DNA of 38,462 bases from Bacteroidales bacterium. GTDB lineage: Bacteria; Bacteroidota; Bacteroidia; Bacteroidales; UBA932. Position 1 is the stretch's first letter. Each line of letters begins with the position of its first letter. The stretch spans positions 1 to 38,462 of the forward strand of contig JAKSJQ010000018.1 of assembly GCA_024402115.1 (NCBI GenBank), read 5' to 3'. The translations under genes and the position numbers were made by a program. Shown here in pieces: positions 20,061 through 28,029 of the stretch. The notes under the pieces are model-generated. The model saw nothing but the letters and a program-made list of their open reading frames with translations, searched no databases and was not told the DNA's origin.

Positions 20061-22388
20061 CTATTTTCTGATGAAGGTTGTCTTGCAGTAGTCCCATGGG
20101 ATATCGAACATCTCCGACGGGATGTTCACCATACCGTCGACGTCGTCACGGTCGAAAGTGATGATCAGCCTTTCGTCCTTCAGCAGGATGTTGCGCTTTG
20201 AGGAGCGGAAGGTCTCAACGCCGTCGCTGTATTCATAAGTGACGGACCCGTCCGGTGCGAATATGAACTTGAGAGGGACGTCCATGGTCACACCGTCCGG
20301 TTTCTGGATGCTGACGGCCACTGTCATGTCCTCGTGGACGGTGAGGGACTGGAAATGGACATCCTTTGAACTCCATATCGGCTTCTCTCCGCCGACCACC
20401 ATGAGTGCATTGCTCTCGCACGACCATTCGCCCCTGGCGTCGACCAGAAGCTTCTGCAGTTTCTCCACCGGCACGGTGATCTTCTCGTTTGCCGGTATGA
20501 TGAGAACGAATCTGGCTCCGTTCTTATAAGTCCTGTCGAGACGTACAATGCCGCCGAGCCTGTCCGCTAGGTCCCTGCAGATGTTCAGTCCCATTCCGTG
20601 TCCGTCCTTCATGCTGTCGAGGGTGACGAAGCGGTTGAAGATGTCCTCGGCGATGGATTCGCTGACTCCTTCTCCGGTGTCGGTCACCGAGAATGTGACA
20701 TGGCCCGGATTCTCCATCACCGAGCAGTTGACGATGATCTCGCCCTCGGTGGTGTGCTTGCACGAATTGGACAGGAAGTTCACGAGTATCTGCTGCACGC
20801 GCTTAGGGTCTGTATTTACATAGTATCCGCTGTCGACGTCGGAAGTGTAGTACATGCGCACTCCCGGAGGGGTTCTGCTGGCCGAGCAGTTGACCGACTT
20901 GCGGATTATCTCGTTGCATGAGGTGTCGACCTTGTTGATGTTCAGTATGCCTTTCTCCACGTCGGACATACAGAGGACGTCGTTGACTATCATCGTGAGA
21001 AGGTCGGTGCTGTCCTTGACATACTCGCAGTACTGGGACTTCTCCTCGTCTGAGAGAAAGCCGTCAGGCAGGGACAGGAGCTGCGAGAATCCGACGATTG
21101 CGTTGAGCGGAGTACGGATGTCATGGCTTATGTTCTGAACGAACAGGGTCTTAAGCTTGCTGGCCTCGTCGGCGATGCGGGCGTTGGAAAGAGCCTGGTT
21201 GAGCTCGTCCTCCTGCCTCTTCCTCTCGATGTGCTCTTTGGTGTAGAGCGAGAACCTCAGAGCAAGATAAGGCACATCCCTGCCGAGGGAGTAGACGGTC
21301 GCCCTGACCCATCTCAGTTCGCCTGTGCAATGCGAGGCATAAGTGTATTCTGCATGCGTGCTGTTCTCCCTGATCGCGATGAGCTTGTCCTTTGCGGTGA
21401 ATTCCAGCCATCCGGGATAGTATTCCGGATCCATGAGCGCTCTTGATTTCTCGACGAGATTCTCGATGGAGTAGTGGTTGTCCTCCGTCTTGAAGTCGAA
21501 CACAGGGGACTTCTTCACTTCGTATACGGTCTCTGTGTCCAGGTCCACAATGTAGCCTGAAATCATCTGGGTGGCGATCGCGTCCCAGAACGTGCTGTTG
21601 AGCACATCATTCGTGCAGTCCTTGAAGTTGACGAACGCCTCGTTGTGGGACATCTTGGACACATGGGTGGTGTACCAGATCGGAACGTCACCGTACGATA
21701 TCCTGTGCTCTACCTCGAAATAGTCGACTTCGCGCAGACGCTGCGTGATGCTCTTGAGCGAGAGCTGGGAGATGACCTTCTCCCTGTCATTCGGAAGCAC
21801 GAATGTGTCTGCATACAGCCGTACGAGCTGGTCATGGCTGTTGATGGAGTCATAGACGCTGCTGTCTCCGATCTTCCCCGGGCTCTTGAGTTTGGAGACG
21901 CCACCCGTGCTCAGGTCCACCACGAATGCACCCTTTGACTTTTTGAGGTAGCGTTCCACCAGGTATTTCTCCTTCCTGATCCTCTCCTCGCTCAGATGGA
22001 TCGTGCCGGTGATGTCGCGGTGGGTGCCTTCGATGCGGACGCCATCCTTGTAATCGAAGTTGCGGAGTCCGCCGCATCGAACTATCCTGGTCGTCCCGTC
22101 GGGATGATGCCATGGATACTGGACTTCCGCGTTCTCTCCTTTGTTTATCCTCTCGATCACGTCCTTCACGATTCCGTAGACGTCACTGTCGATGGCATCG
22201 TACCATTTCTGATAGGTGTCCTCAGGGGAGACTCTTTCTGTCATACCGAGCAGCTCGAGCATCACGTCGTCAACGTACATTCGAGGCTTGGCCCCTTCGT
22301 CGATTTCGATTGCCCATAATCCGTTTTTCTGCTTGCTCAGAATCTCTGCAGACAAAGGGAATGTTCCATAGTGATTGGAGGTTTCCAT
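20061..22388 (-). CDS. Cytoplasmic multi-PAS histidine kinase with extra C-terminal domain
   Basis: 775 aa, no transmembrane segment or signal. The N-terminal half contains PAS-like units: one ends RIEGTHRDITGTI at about 128, and others lie near 150-270 and 280-390. The kinase core has H-box NISHDIRTPLNAI with His422, N-box NSCKHT, G1 DTGEG, F box FNRF and G2 GHGMGL. After the ATPase domain ends (GARFVLIIP, about 635) there are about 140 more residues rich in predicted beta strand, ending DIPWDYCKTTFIRK, which I do not recognise and which are not a receiver domain. It starts the group with the DUF3298 lipoprotein and perhaps GH2. The core resembles the kinase at 12757-14916. Confidence 0.88.
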   Translation of the reverse strand: METSNHYGTFPLSAEILSKQKNGLWAIEIDEGAKPRMYVDDVMLELLGMTERVSPEDTYQKWYDAIDSDVYGIVKDVIERINKGENAEVQYPWHHPDGTTRIVRCGGLRNFDYKDGVRIEGTHRDITGTIHLSEERIRKEKYLVERYLKKSKGAFVVDLSTGGVSKLKSPGKIGDSSVYDSINSHDQLVRLYADTFVLPNDREKVISQLSLKSITQRLREVDYFEVEHRISYGDVPIWYTTHVSKMSHNEAFVNFKDCTNDVLNSTFWDAIATQMISGYIVDLDTETVYEVKKSPVFDFKTEDNHYSIENLVEKSRALMDPEYYPGWLEFTAKDKLIAIRENSTHAEYTYASHCTGELRWVRATVYSLGRDVPYLALRFSLYTKEHIERKRQEDELNQALSNARIADEASKLKTLFVQNISHDIRTPLNAIVGFSQLLSLPDGFLSDEEKSQYCEYVKDSTDLLTMIVNDVLCMSDVEKGILNINKVDTSCNEIIRKSVNCSASRTPPGVRMYYTSDVDSGYYVNTDPKRVQQILVNFLSNSCKHTTEGEIIVNCSVMENPGHVTFSVTDTGEGVSESIAEDIFNRFVTLDSMKDGHGMGLNICRDLADRLGGIVRLDRTYKNGARFVLIIPANEKITVPVEKLQKLLVDARGEWSCESNALMVVGGEKPIWSSKDVHFQSLTVHEDMTVAVSIQKPDGVTMDVPLKFIFAPDGSVTYEYSDGVETFRSSKRNILLKDERLIITFDRDDVDGMVNIPSEMFDIPWDYCKTTFIRK

Positions 22389-22451
22389 CTGATGCGGTTT
22401 TTTGATACTACAAGTTTAACAAAAAAGCCCCAAATAACGTAATAATAGTAG

Positions 22452-22459
22452 TATATTTG
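22452..22459 (+). promoter_or_regulatory. -7 box immediately before the EcsC-like gene
   Basis: TATATTTG matches TAnnTTTG and ends only 4 nt before the ATG at 22464, so the mRNA would begin at or within a few nucleotides of the start codon. No TTTG was seen at the right distance upstream. Confidence 0.5.
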
Positions 22460-22463
22460 TGGT

Positions 22464-23132
22464 ATGTCCGAAGAGAAAGAACAATCACTTACCGCGAAGA
22501 CGATCCAGAAGACCCTCGACTGGGCCTACGACAGGGCTGTCAATGGAGTTCCGGGGCTGGGAACGGCCGGGGAACTGGCCGGCGAGTATCTCAAGGGGGA
22601 CAGGGATCTCGACAGGAAGGTGAACTCGCTAATCCGATGGCAGAATACAAAGGCTGCCACGGCGGGTTTTGCGACCGGACTCGGCGGACTCTTCACCCTG
22701 CCGGTGGCCATCCCCGCCGACATCGCCGCCACCATCTACATCCAGATCAAAATGATAATCGCGATTGCGATCATGTACGGAGTGGACGTCAGGGACGAGA
22801 GGGTCAGGACGCTGGTCTACCTCTGTCTGGTAGCTAGCTCAACCAGGGACCTGATGTCGCAGCTGGGGCTGAAGGCGGGAGGCCGCATATTCATGCAGTC
22901 TCTGAGGAAGATCCCGCCGAGAGTGTTCTACAGGATCAACCAGAAGGTCGGAATCAGGCTGCTTGCCAAGCTCGGAAGAAGGGGGGCGCTGAAGTTCGGA
23001 AGGCTTGCACCCTTCGTTGGAGGATTCGTCAACGGAACTCTGGACATGCTGGCGACAAGGTCGATAGCCAGGGTCGCCAAGAAGACCTTCAAGGAACTTG
23101 CTGAAGAAAACCAAATCACACAGACCATATGA
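22464..23132 (+). CDS. EcsC-family protein
   Basis: 222 aa. The central block TAGFATGLGGLFTLPVAIPA (about 66-85) and following hydrophobic helix IYIQIKMIIAIAIMYGVD match the EcsC family, named for a protein in a Bacillus ABC-transporter operon; the biochemical role is unknown. The N-terminus is acidic/amphipathic and the C-terminal third is strongly basic, suggesting a membrane-peripheral protein. Its TGA overlaps the ATG of the next gene (ATGA, 23129-23132), so translation is coupled. It is first in a three-gene run and has a -7 box only 4 nt before its start. Confidence 0.85.
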   Translation: MSEEKEQSLTAKTIQKTLDWAYDRAVNGVPGLGTAGELAGEYLKGDRDLDRKVNSLIRWQNTKAATAGFATGLGGLFTLPVAIPADIAATIYIQIKMIIAIAIMYGVDVRDERVRTLVYLCLVASSTRDLMSQLGLKAGGRIFMQSLRKIPPRVFYRINQKVGIRLLAKLGRRGALKFGRLAPFVGGFVNGTLDMLATRSIARVAKKTFKELAEENQITQTI

Positions 23133-24337
23133 AGAACGTCAAGTATCTTTTGCTGTCCATGCTCGCAGCGGCATTGGCAGCCTGCAGTCAGCCGGTGGAT
23201 AACAAGGTTGACAAGTATGCAATCGATTGCACTCAGATGAGGGGATTCAACTACACTCCAGCCGGAGTCGCAGAGCCCCGCCACCACATCGATACATGGG
23301 TGAAGTATGACGAAGATGTGATAGCTTATGACCTTGACCTGGCAAAGGGCCTTGACCTCAATTTCTGCAGGATCTTCGTGCCTTATCAGGTCTATACCGA
23401 GATCGGCGACACCCTCGTAGACAGGCTCCGCGATTTTGCGCACAAGTGCGACGAGAGGGGGATGAAGATGATGCCGGTGGTCGGCAGCGGACGCTGGACC
23501 AGGGACAGCACACTCCTTTATCAGGCAGAGGAATGGGTTGACTTCCTCGTCGGCGCGCTCAAGGATGAGCCGAATCTCGCGATGTGGGACATCATGAACG
23601 AGCCGGACCTCAATGTCAGGATGCGTGAGGCCAACTTCGAGAACTGCAGACGCATGTACGGACTCTTCAAGGAGAAGGATCCCGACACTCCGCTCACCAT
23701 CGGTTTCCAGCTCGTTTCCAGCATGATCAAGATGGCCGACTATGCTGATATCCTCCAGTTCCATGACTATTCCGAGACCAGGGCTGAGGTTCGCGACACC
23801 GTTGCACGTGCGCAGGCTTTCGCTGACCAGGTCGGAAAGAAGATCTTCAACGGAGAGATGGGCTGCGTGGGACGTGCCAACCCTTATGACGTGACTCTCG
23901 AAGAGCATATGAAGGCCAACATGGGCTGGTGCATCTGGGAGCTCATGGTGGTTAGAAAGGGCTGGGGAATGATCCACGGTGTGTTCTACGAGGACGGAAC
24001 CGTGCGTGACCCGTCGATCCCTGCGGCGATTCTCGGATATTTCCGCAACCGTGAGGACATAGTTCCTGAGGATCCGGACCGTGAAGGCAGGATCACCAAC
24101 GCCATGAACGGAATCGAGCAGTGGAAGAAGGACGGAGCGAAGGACTGGGAGAAGGGCCTGCGCCTTGCTGAACTCAGCGCCAACACTCTCGAGGCGGCTC
24201 AGCTCGCGCCTATGCGCGAGGCACCGAACTGGCAGGTCAACCAGCTTCGCAAGAGCGGCGACCTCAAGGAGATGAAGGAGGTTCTCGACAGGTTCTATGT
24301 CATGATGAAGCCTTACAAGAGGCCTGCGCGCAAGTAA
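23129..24337 (+). CDS. Clan GH-A (GH5-like) glycosidase lipoprotein
   Basis: 402 aa. Lipoprotein signal with Cys19 in LAACS. The fold is a (beta/alpha)8 barrel as judged by GFNYTPAG near the start, WDIMNEPDL with acid/base Glu158, a His-Tyr block FHDYSE (212-216), and IFNGEMGC with nucleophile Glu243, then a tryptophan-containing WCIWELM at the end of the barrel. About 60-80 residues after the barrel (from about 330) are helical and charged. Such proteins degrade or remodel beta-linked glucans, mannans or related polymers; the specific family and substrate are not clear. It overlaps the EcsC gene by 4 nt and is followed after 2 nt by the ATP-grasp gene. Confidence 0.8.
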   Translation: MKNVKYLLLSMLAAALAACSQPVDNKVDKYAIDCTQMRGFNYTPAGVAEPRHHIDTWVKYDEDVIAYDLDLAKGLDLNFCRIFVPYQVYTEIGDTLVDRLRDFAHKCDERGMKMMPVVGSGRWTRDSTLLYQAEEWVDFLVGALKDEPNLAMWDIMNEPDLNVRMREANFENCRRMYGLFKEKDPDTPLTIGFQLVSSMIKMADYADILQFHDYSETRAEVRDTVARAQAFADQVGKKIFNGEMGCVGRANPYDVTLEEHMKANMGWCIWELMVVRKGWGMIHGVFYEDGTVRDPSIPAAILGYFRNREDIVPEDPDREGRITNAMNGIEQWKKDGAKDWEKGLRLAELSANTLEAAQLAPMREAPNWQVNQLRKSGDLKEMKEVLDRFYVMMKPYKRPARK

Positions 24338-24339
24338 AG

Positions 24340-25281
24340 GTGGATGTTCTTATAGCGGATAAGGGAGGAAAGATCGGCTGGGCTGTGGCTCGGTCGCTCC
24401 GTCAGCACGGACTGACGGTGGAGGTTTTCGACGACAGCCCGGTGACCAACGACCATCCCGGATACATCCGCAATCTGAAGCGGCTGGTACGTGAGTGCCG
24501 GCCGCGTATGATTCTTCCCATTTTCAAGTCTGCATGGGTCGCGCAGCACCGTGACGAGCTGATTGAGGCGGCGGTTGGACCTGCGGATGCAGTGCCAGCG
24601 GCGGCGGAATCTGAGTGTGCCGGACCGGTGGCGGGGAGTGTTATCCCGGTCGCGGAGGCGGAGGTGCTGGAGATGTTGGACGACAAGGTGCGGTGCAGCG
24701 GGCTGGCGGCGAGCCTGGGGATCGAACAGCCGCGAATGTACGCCGATGACAGGCTCGCCGCCATCACCGCCTGGCCGGTGGTCTACAAGCGCGCCAAAGG
24801 ACTGAGCGGCTCGTCCGTATATTTTCCCAAGAGCATGCCCGCGCTCGAAAAGCTTGTGCGGAGCAGCGCGAAGCCCCACCTTGTGATGGATTATGTGGAT
24901 GGCTATGACCTTTCCGTGGACATGGTCAGGTGGCCGCTGGCCGACGGTACGGTGTATATGCAGGCTGTTGCGTACAGGGTGCTCTGGCCGAGGCGGAAGG
25001 GCATCTCACGCGTCCGTATCGGCGTATCCGCACCAGATGTCATTGCGCGTGCGGAGCAGATTCTCGATGCCGTGGACTACCGCGGTGTGTGCGGGATGGA
25101 TTTCAGGGTCGACCGCAGGAGCGGCAGGGCTCTGTTCCTCGAATGCAACCCCCGGTTCAGTGGCGGAATCCTTTCGTCCCTCGCCGCCGGACTCGACCTC
25201 CCATACCTGCTCTGGCAGCTCTCCAATGGCGGGAAACCTGCCGCCCTCAAGCTCCGCAATCACCGCCTTTCCATCGGGTGA
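24340..25281 (+). CDS. ATP-grasp family ligase
   Basis: 313 aa, starting with GTG at 24340, 2 nt after the glycosidase stop; the nearby ATG at 24344 is out of frame, so the GTG start is required. Visible features: N-terminal Rossmann-like half (VLIADKGGKIGWAVARSL), the ATP-binding strand WPVVYKRAKGLSGSSVYF with lysine and small-residue loop, the hinge HLVMDYVDGYDLSVD, and the Mg-binding end MDFRVD...LFLECNPRFSGG (about 265-292). Known for the fold: ATP-dependent carboxylate-amine or related ligation. An Ala/Pro-rich linker at about 82-107 and very GC-rich codon use set it apart from its neighbours. Product unknown. The coupling to a secreted glycosidase gene is odd. Confidence 0.8.
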   Translation: MDVLIADKGGKIGWAVARSLRQHGLTVEVFDDSPVTNDHPGYIRNLKRLVRECRPRMILPIFKSAWVAQHRDELIEAAVGPADAVPAAAESECAGPVAGSVIPVAEAEVLEMLDDKVRCSGLAASLGIEQPRMYADDRLAAITAWPVVYKRAKGLSGSSVYFPKSMPALEKLVRSSAKPHLVMDYVDGYDLSVDMVRWPLADGTVYMQAVAYRVLWPRRKGISRVRIGVSAPDVIARAEQILDAVDYRGVCGMDFRVDRRSGRALFLECNPRFSGGILSSLAAGLDLPYLLWQLSNGGKPAALKLRNHRLSIG

Positions 25282-25315
25282 TCGGTATTTTGCAGTAGGG
25301 TGCGGAATCAGAAAT

Positions 25316-25350
25316 AAAAAAGTCGGCAGGGGATAGCCTGCCGACTTTTT
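25316..25350. terminator. Bidirectional rho-independent terminator
   Basis: AAAAAGTCGGCAGG pairs with CCTGCCGACTTTTT around the 6-nt loop GGATAG. It has T-runs on both strands and sits between two convergent genes. Confidence 0.92.
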
Positions 25351-25375
25351 CTGTTTCTGCCGTGTCCGACGCCTG

Positions 25376-25816
25376 TTATGGCATCACGAAAGACTTGACG
25401 TCGCCATAGATATACTTGCTGCCCTCGTCAGTGAAGACGCGTGCGTATGCCCTGTAGTATACGGTCTCTCCGTGCTCGATGTCGTAAGTCTTGACACCCA
25501 TGAGCATACGGTAGTTCTGTGTCTTGAATTCAATGACGTTGAGACCGAGGTCAAGGAAGCCCGCCGGGGTGGAGTAGTTATAGTTGTCGGCGTTGATGTC
25601 CTCTGAAAATCCGTAGAAGACACCGCCCTTGCCGAGGTTTGAACCGGCAAAATGATATTCTATGGTAGCGTTGAATGTGAAGCTTTCGTATGAGACGTCA
25701 GTTGCGTCGAGAGTGGTTACAACAGCCTTGTAGCCCTCTGGCGGAAGCTTTTCTTGGCAGCTCTGGAGCGATACGAGCGCGATCGCTGCTGCGAGGATTG
25801 AGAATATCTTCTTCAT
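25376..25816 (-). CDS. Small lipoprotein with a fibronectin-III-like beta domain
   Basis: 146 aa. Lipoprotein signal with Cys20 in LQSC. The mature part ends ETVYYRAYARVFTDEG followed by YGDVKSF, the pattern 'YYxRAYA..G..YGxVKSF' common in Bacteroidales surface lipoproteins with fibronectin-type beta sandwiches. No catalytic motif is seen. It has its own promoter (25840-25870), separate from the DUF2271 gene upstream. Function unknown. Confidence 0.72.
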   Translation of the reverse strand: MKKIFSILAAAIALVSLQSCQEKLPPEGYKAVVTTLDATDVSYESFTFNATIEYHFAGSNLGKGGVFYGFSEDINADNYNYSTPAGFLDLGLNVIEFKTQNYRMLMGVKTYDIEHGETVYYRAYARVFTDEGSKYIYGDVKSFVMP

Positions 25817-25839
25817 GATAAGTGTTTTGATTGCAAGTG

Positions 25840-25870
25840 TAAATATACGAACGATTACCGGTAAATCAAA
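25840..25870 (-). promoter_or_regulatory. Promoter of the small beta-domain lipoprotein
   Basis: On the minus strand TTTG (25870-25867), 19-nt spacer, TATATTTA (25847-25840); about 24 nt before the start at 25816. Confidence 0.6.
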
Positions 25871-25880
25871 AACATATGAT

Positions 25881-26453
25881 TTACTTCAGCTCAGCTTTGA
25901 CGTCTGTGATCATGCCGGCATGTGACTCGTCAGGCTCGGTGAGAGTGCTGCTGAGTGCAATTTCGCCTGGCTGCGCTCCGACAGTGAATTCTCCGGTATA
26001 GAGGATGTCGCTGTTTCCATAGAGAGTCGCCTCGAGGCAGACCTTGTAGCTGCCCTTTGCCACAGAATTTCCATTCTCATCGGTGAAGTCCCAGCAGAAG
26101 CACTGTACTCCGCCGCTAGGGGTAGCACCGCTGAATGCATCGAGCTGTGCGTCGGAAAGAGCCTCGGCATTGACGGTCTTGACCCATACAGGGACACATG
26201 CTGGGCGCTTAATGTAGCCGCGAACGAGTTCCTCGCCGTTGTTTGAACGACCCTTGGTGGTATATGCGGTCACGAAGAGAGTCTTAACGACCTCGCCGTT
26301 GCTGTTCTCGATCCATGCTGCGTACTGGTTTGAACCGGGTCCCGGCTGCGGTGTGTAGTTGAATGAAAGCTCGAGAGTCTCAGACTTTTTCTGACATGAT
26401 GTCGCCAGACCCAGTACGAGGGCAGCGGCGATAAGAGCGATTTTCTTGATCAT
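25881..26453 (-). CDS. DUF2271-domain lipoprotein
   Basis: 190 aa. Lipoprotein signal with Cys20 in LATSC. The rest has the DUF2271 pattern: NQYAAWIENSNGEVVKTL, then VKTVNAEALSDAQLDAFSGA, TPSGG, and WDFTDENGNSVAKGSYKVCL, like the FlgD-type beta sandwich seen in periplasmic proteins. Such proteins often accompany PepSY or heme/iron-related oxidoreductases, but none is nearby. Start at 26453 follows directly from the signal peptide. It is upstream of the small lipoprotein on the same strand with a 64-nt gap containing that gene's own promoter. Confidence 0.8.
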   Translation of the reverse strand: MIKKIALIAAALVLGLATSCQKKSETLELSFNYTPQPGPGSNQYAAWIENSNGEVVKTLFVTAYTTKGRSNNGEELVRGYIKRPACVPVWVKTVNAEALSDAQLDAFSGATPSGGVQCFCWDFTDENGNSVAKGSYKVCLEATLYGNSDILYTGEFTVGAQPGEIALSSTLTEPDESHAGMITDVKAELK

Positions 26454-26676
26454 GATAAATGATAGGTTAGTGTGATAATTCTGTCCTGAAATATTTCTGA
26501 CGCAAAGATAACAAATGATGACAGAATAATGTTTTGTATTATGTGCTATTTTGTTCTAGCAGATAAGCATGATCAACAGGCTGCCAGGCTGACTTTTTTA
26601 TATTGTGGGTAAACTTTTTGCCGGACGATGCGTTTGGTCGTGGCGGGTAAGGCGGTGAGGGATGGGGAGTTAAATG

Positions 26677-26709
26677 ATTTGGGGTGGTCGTTTTTTGACC
26701 ACCCCAAAT
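26677..26709. repeat. Perfect 13-bp inverted repeat with 7-nt loop
   Basis: ATTTGGGGTGGTC (26677-26689) and its exact complement (26697-26709) flank GTTTTTT. There is no T tract after the stem on either strand, so it is not a standard terminator despite lying downstream of the esterase gene. Confidence 0.8.
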
Positions 26710-26734
26710 GGGTTAGTAAGCTGAAACTTAATTA

Positions 26735-26832
26735 GTTAGGTGCCACGGCGAAAATGCATGTAACTCTAATTACGTGGCTAGATGTCTGAAACTGAGGTTA
26801 GCTGCCACGGCGAAAATGCATGGAACTCTAAT
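26735..26832. repeat. Two-copy tandem repeat, 62-nt period
   Basis: 26735-26770 and 26797-26832 share 36 positions with 2 mismatches (core TGCCACGGCGAAAATGCATG, then AACTCTAAT). Homology extends further left (CTGAAACT at 26721 and 26786) with a 3-nt length difference. Confidence 0.85.
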
Positions 26833-26848
26833 CGAGTCTGTCGTCACC

Positions 26849-26877
26849 GCAACCGCGCAAAAAGCAGGCGCGGTTGC
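26849..26877. repeat. 10-bp hairpin and adjoining GC-rich dyad
   Basis: GCAACCGCGC (26849-26858) pairs perfectly with 26868-26877 around a 9-nt A-rich loop. Just after it, AGGCCG (26885-26890) pairs with CGGCCT (26923-26928), with an internal GGAGC/GCTC pairing. It could be part of the 3' end of the esterase transcript. Confidence 0.6.
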
Positions 26878-26958
26878 TACAGCTAGGCCGTCCGGGGAGC
26901 TCGCCGCAAGGGCTCTCCTCGCCGGCCTGCTGTTGCCGATCGGTGGCGGAGGGGAGGG

Positions 26959-27801
26959 TTACTTCTTGAGGTAGCGCTCGAAGAAGTTGTCCATTGCGGG
27001 GCGGGTGACGTTGAGATTGAGGTCGAAGGCGACACCGTGGTGGCCGTGGATGCGGACATACTCGAGGTCGGCGCCGGCAGCGACCATCTTGTTCACGAAA
27101 TCGTCGGTGAGGTTGACCTTCACGACGTCGTCATCGATGCCCTGGAGGAGGAGCATAGGGCTGGTGGTCTTGCCGAAATAGCCGATTGGCCACCACTCAG
27201 GATGCTCTGACCATGGACTTGCAGGATTTCCGATCTCGGTTGGAGGCGAACCTGCGGCAACGCATGCGACGCGGCTCGAGTACTCCTTCCATGGACCGTC
27301 ACCCTCGAGGTCCTTGTTGTCGGAAGAGACACCGATCATGAGTGAGAGGTGAGCACCGGCTGAATGGCCATAGACACCGATCCTCTCAGGGTCGACCTGG
27401 TACTTGTCGGCATGGGCCTTGAGCCACCTGACAGCGCACTTCACGTCCTCGATACATGCAGGAAGGGGAGCCTCCTGGACGAACCTGTACTCGACTGAGA
27501 TGGTCACGTAGCCCTGGAGGGCATAGCTGATGAGCAGGTCGCGGTACACCTGGTCGCTCTTCGAACCGAACGCCCATCCACCGCCGTGGACGATCACGAT
27601 GGCAGGCCTGAGACCGCCGCCTGGAAGCTGCTCAGGCTCGGCGAGGTCGAGCAACCATGCCTGGCTCTGGCCATCCCTGTAGCGGATGTCGCTGGTGACC
27701 GTGATCTTTTTTTCTGTACTCTGTGACATGCCAGGCTGGGCCTGGACAAACGGAGCGGCTGCGAGAAGCGCAACCAGCATTGCAAAAAGATTCTTTCTCA
27801 T
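26959..27801 (-). CDS. Secreted alpha/beta-hydrolase esterase (carboxylesterase type)
   Basis: 280 aa with a Sec signal of about 21 residues ending VQAQ; there is no lipobox. The esterase/lipase (HSL-like, BD-FAE type) motifs are clear: oxyanion HGGGWAFGS (about 73-81), nucleophile elbow GHSAGAH (about 145-151), acid in LLQGIDDDVV (about 228), and histidine in HGHHGVAF (about 262). Known relatives remove acetyl or feruloyl groups from plant polysaccharides. It is divergent from the GH127 gene with 228 bp between, which suggests joint action on arabinose-rich hemicellulose or pectin, but this is inference. Confidence 0.87.
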   Translation of the reverse strand: MRKNLFAMLVALLAAAPFVQAQPGMSQSTEKKITVTSDIRYRDGQSQAWLLDLAEPEQLPGGGLRPAIVIVHGGGWAFGSKSDQVYRDLLISYALQGYVTISVEYRFVQEAPLPACIEDVKCAVRWLKAHADKYQVDPERIGVYGHSAGAHLSLMIGVSSDNKDLEGDGPWKEYSSRVACVAAGSPPTEIGNPASPWSEHPEWWPIGYFGKTTSPMLLLQGIDDDVVKVNLTDDFVNKMVAAGADLEYVRIHGHHGVAFDLNLNVTRPAMDNFFERYLKK

Positions 27802-28029
27802 ATTCTGTATGGTATGATGACTTTTACAAAATTAGGAGTCGCGAATCCAAGAAGACGGGACAATTTTTCTTTCGATATGGAAATTTCTTTTCCTGCCGCG
27901 GTTAGAGCGTACGATTGTTTGCAGAAATATGCCTAAATTTACCGAGCGGCTTGTTTTATTCCAGATATCTTGCAAAAGATAGCCTGGCTAAAGCCGACAT
28001 GATAACCATCGAAAACAACGTTAAACTAT

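Larger units (their letters stand above)
26454..26958. other. 505-bp gene-free stretch with repeats and hairpins
   Basis: No plausible gene was seen on either strand: the one open frame (26774-26974 plus) runs across the repeats and into the neighbouring gene antisense. It holds, from left to right, the AT-rich promoter region of the DUF2271 gene, a perfect hairpin at 26677-26709, a two-copy tandem duplication at 26735-26832, a 10-bp hairpin at 26849-26877, and a GC-rich imperfect dyad at 26885-26928. Confidence 0.7.

Noticed and set aside
26677..26709. Rho-independent terminator of the esterase gene
   Set aside because: The stem is perfect but lacks a T tract on either strand, and it lies about 250 nt past the stop with other hairpins nearer.
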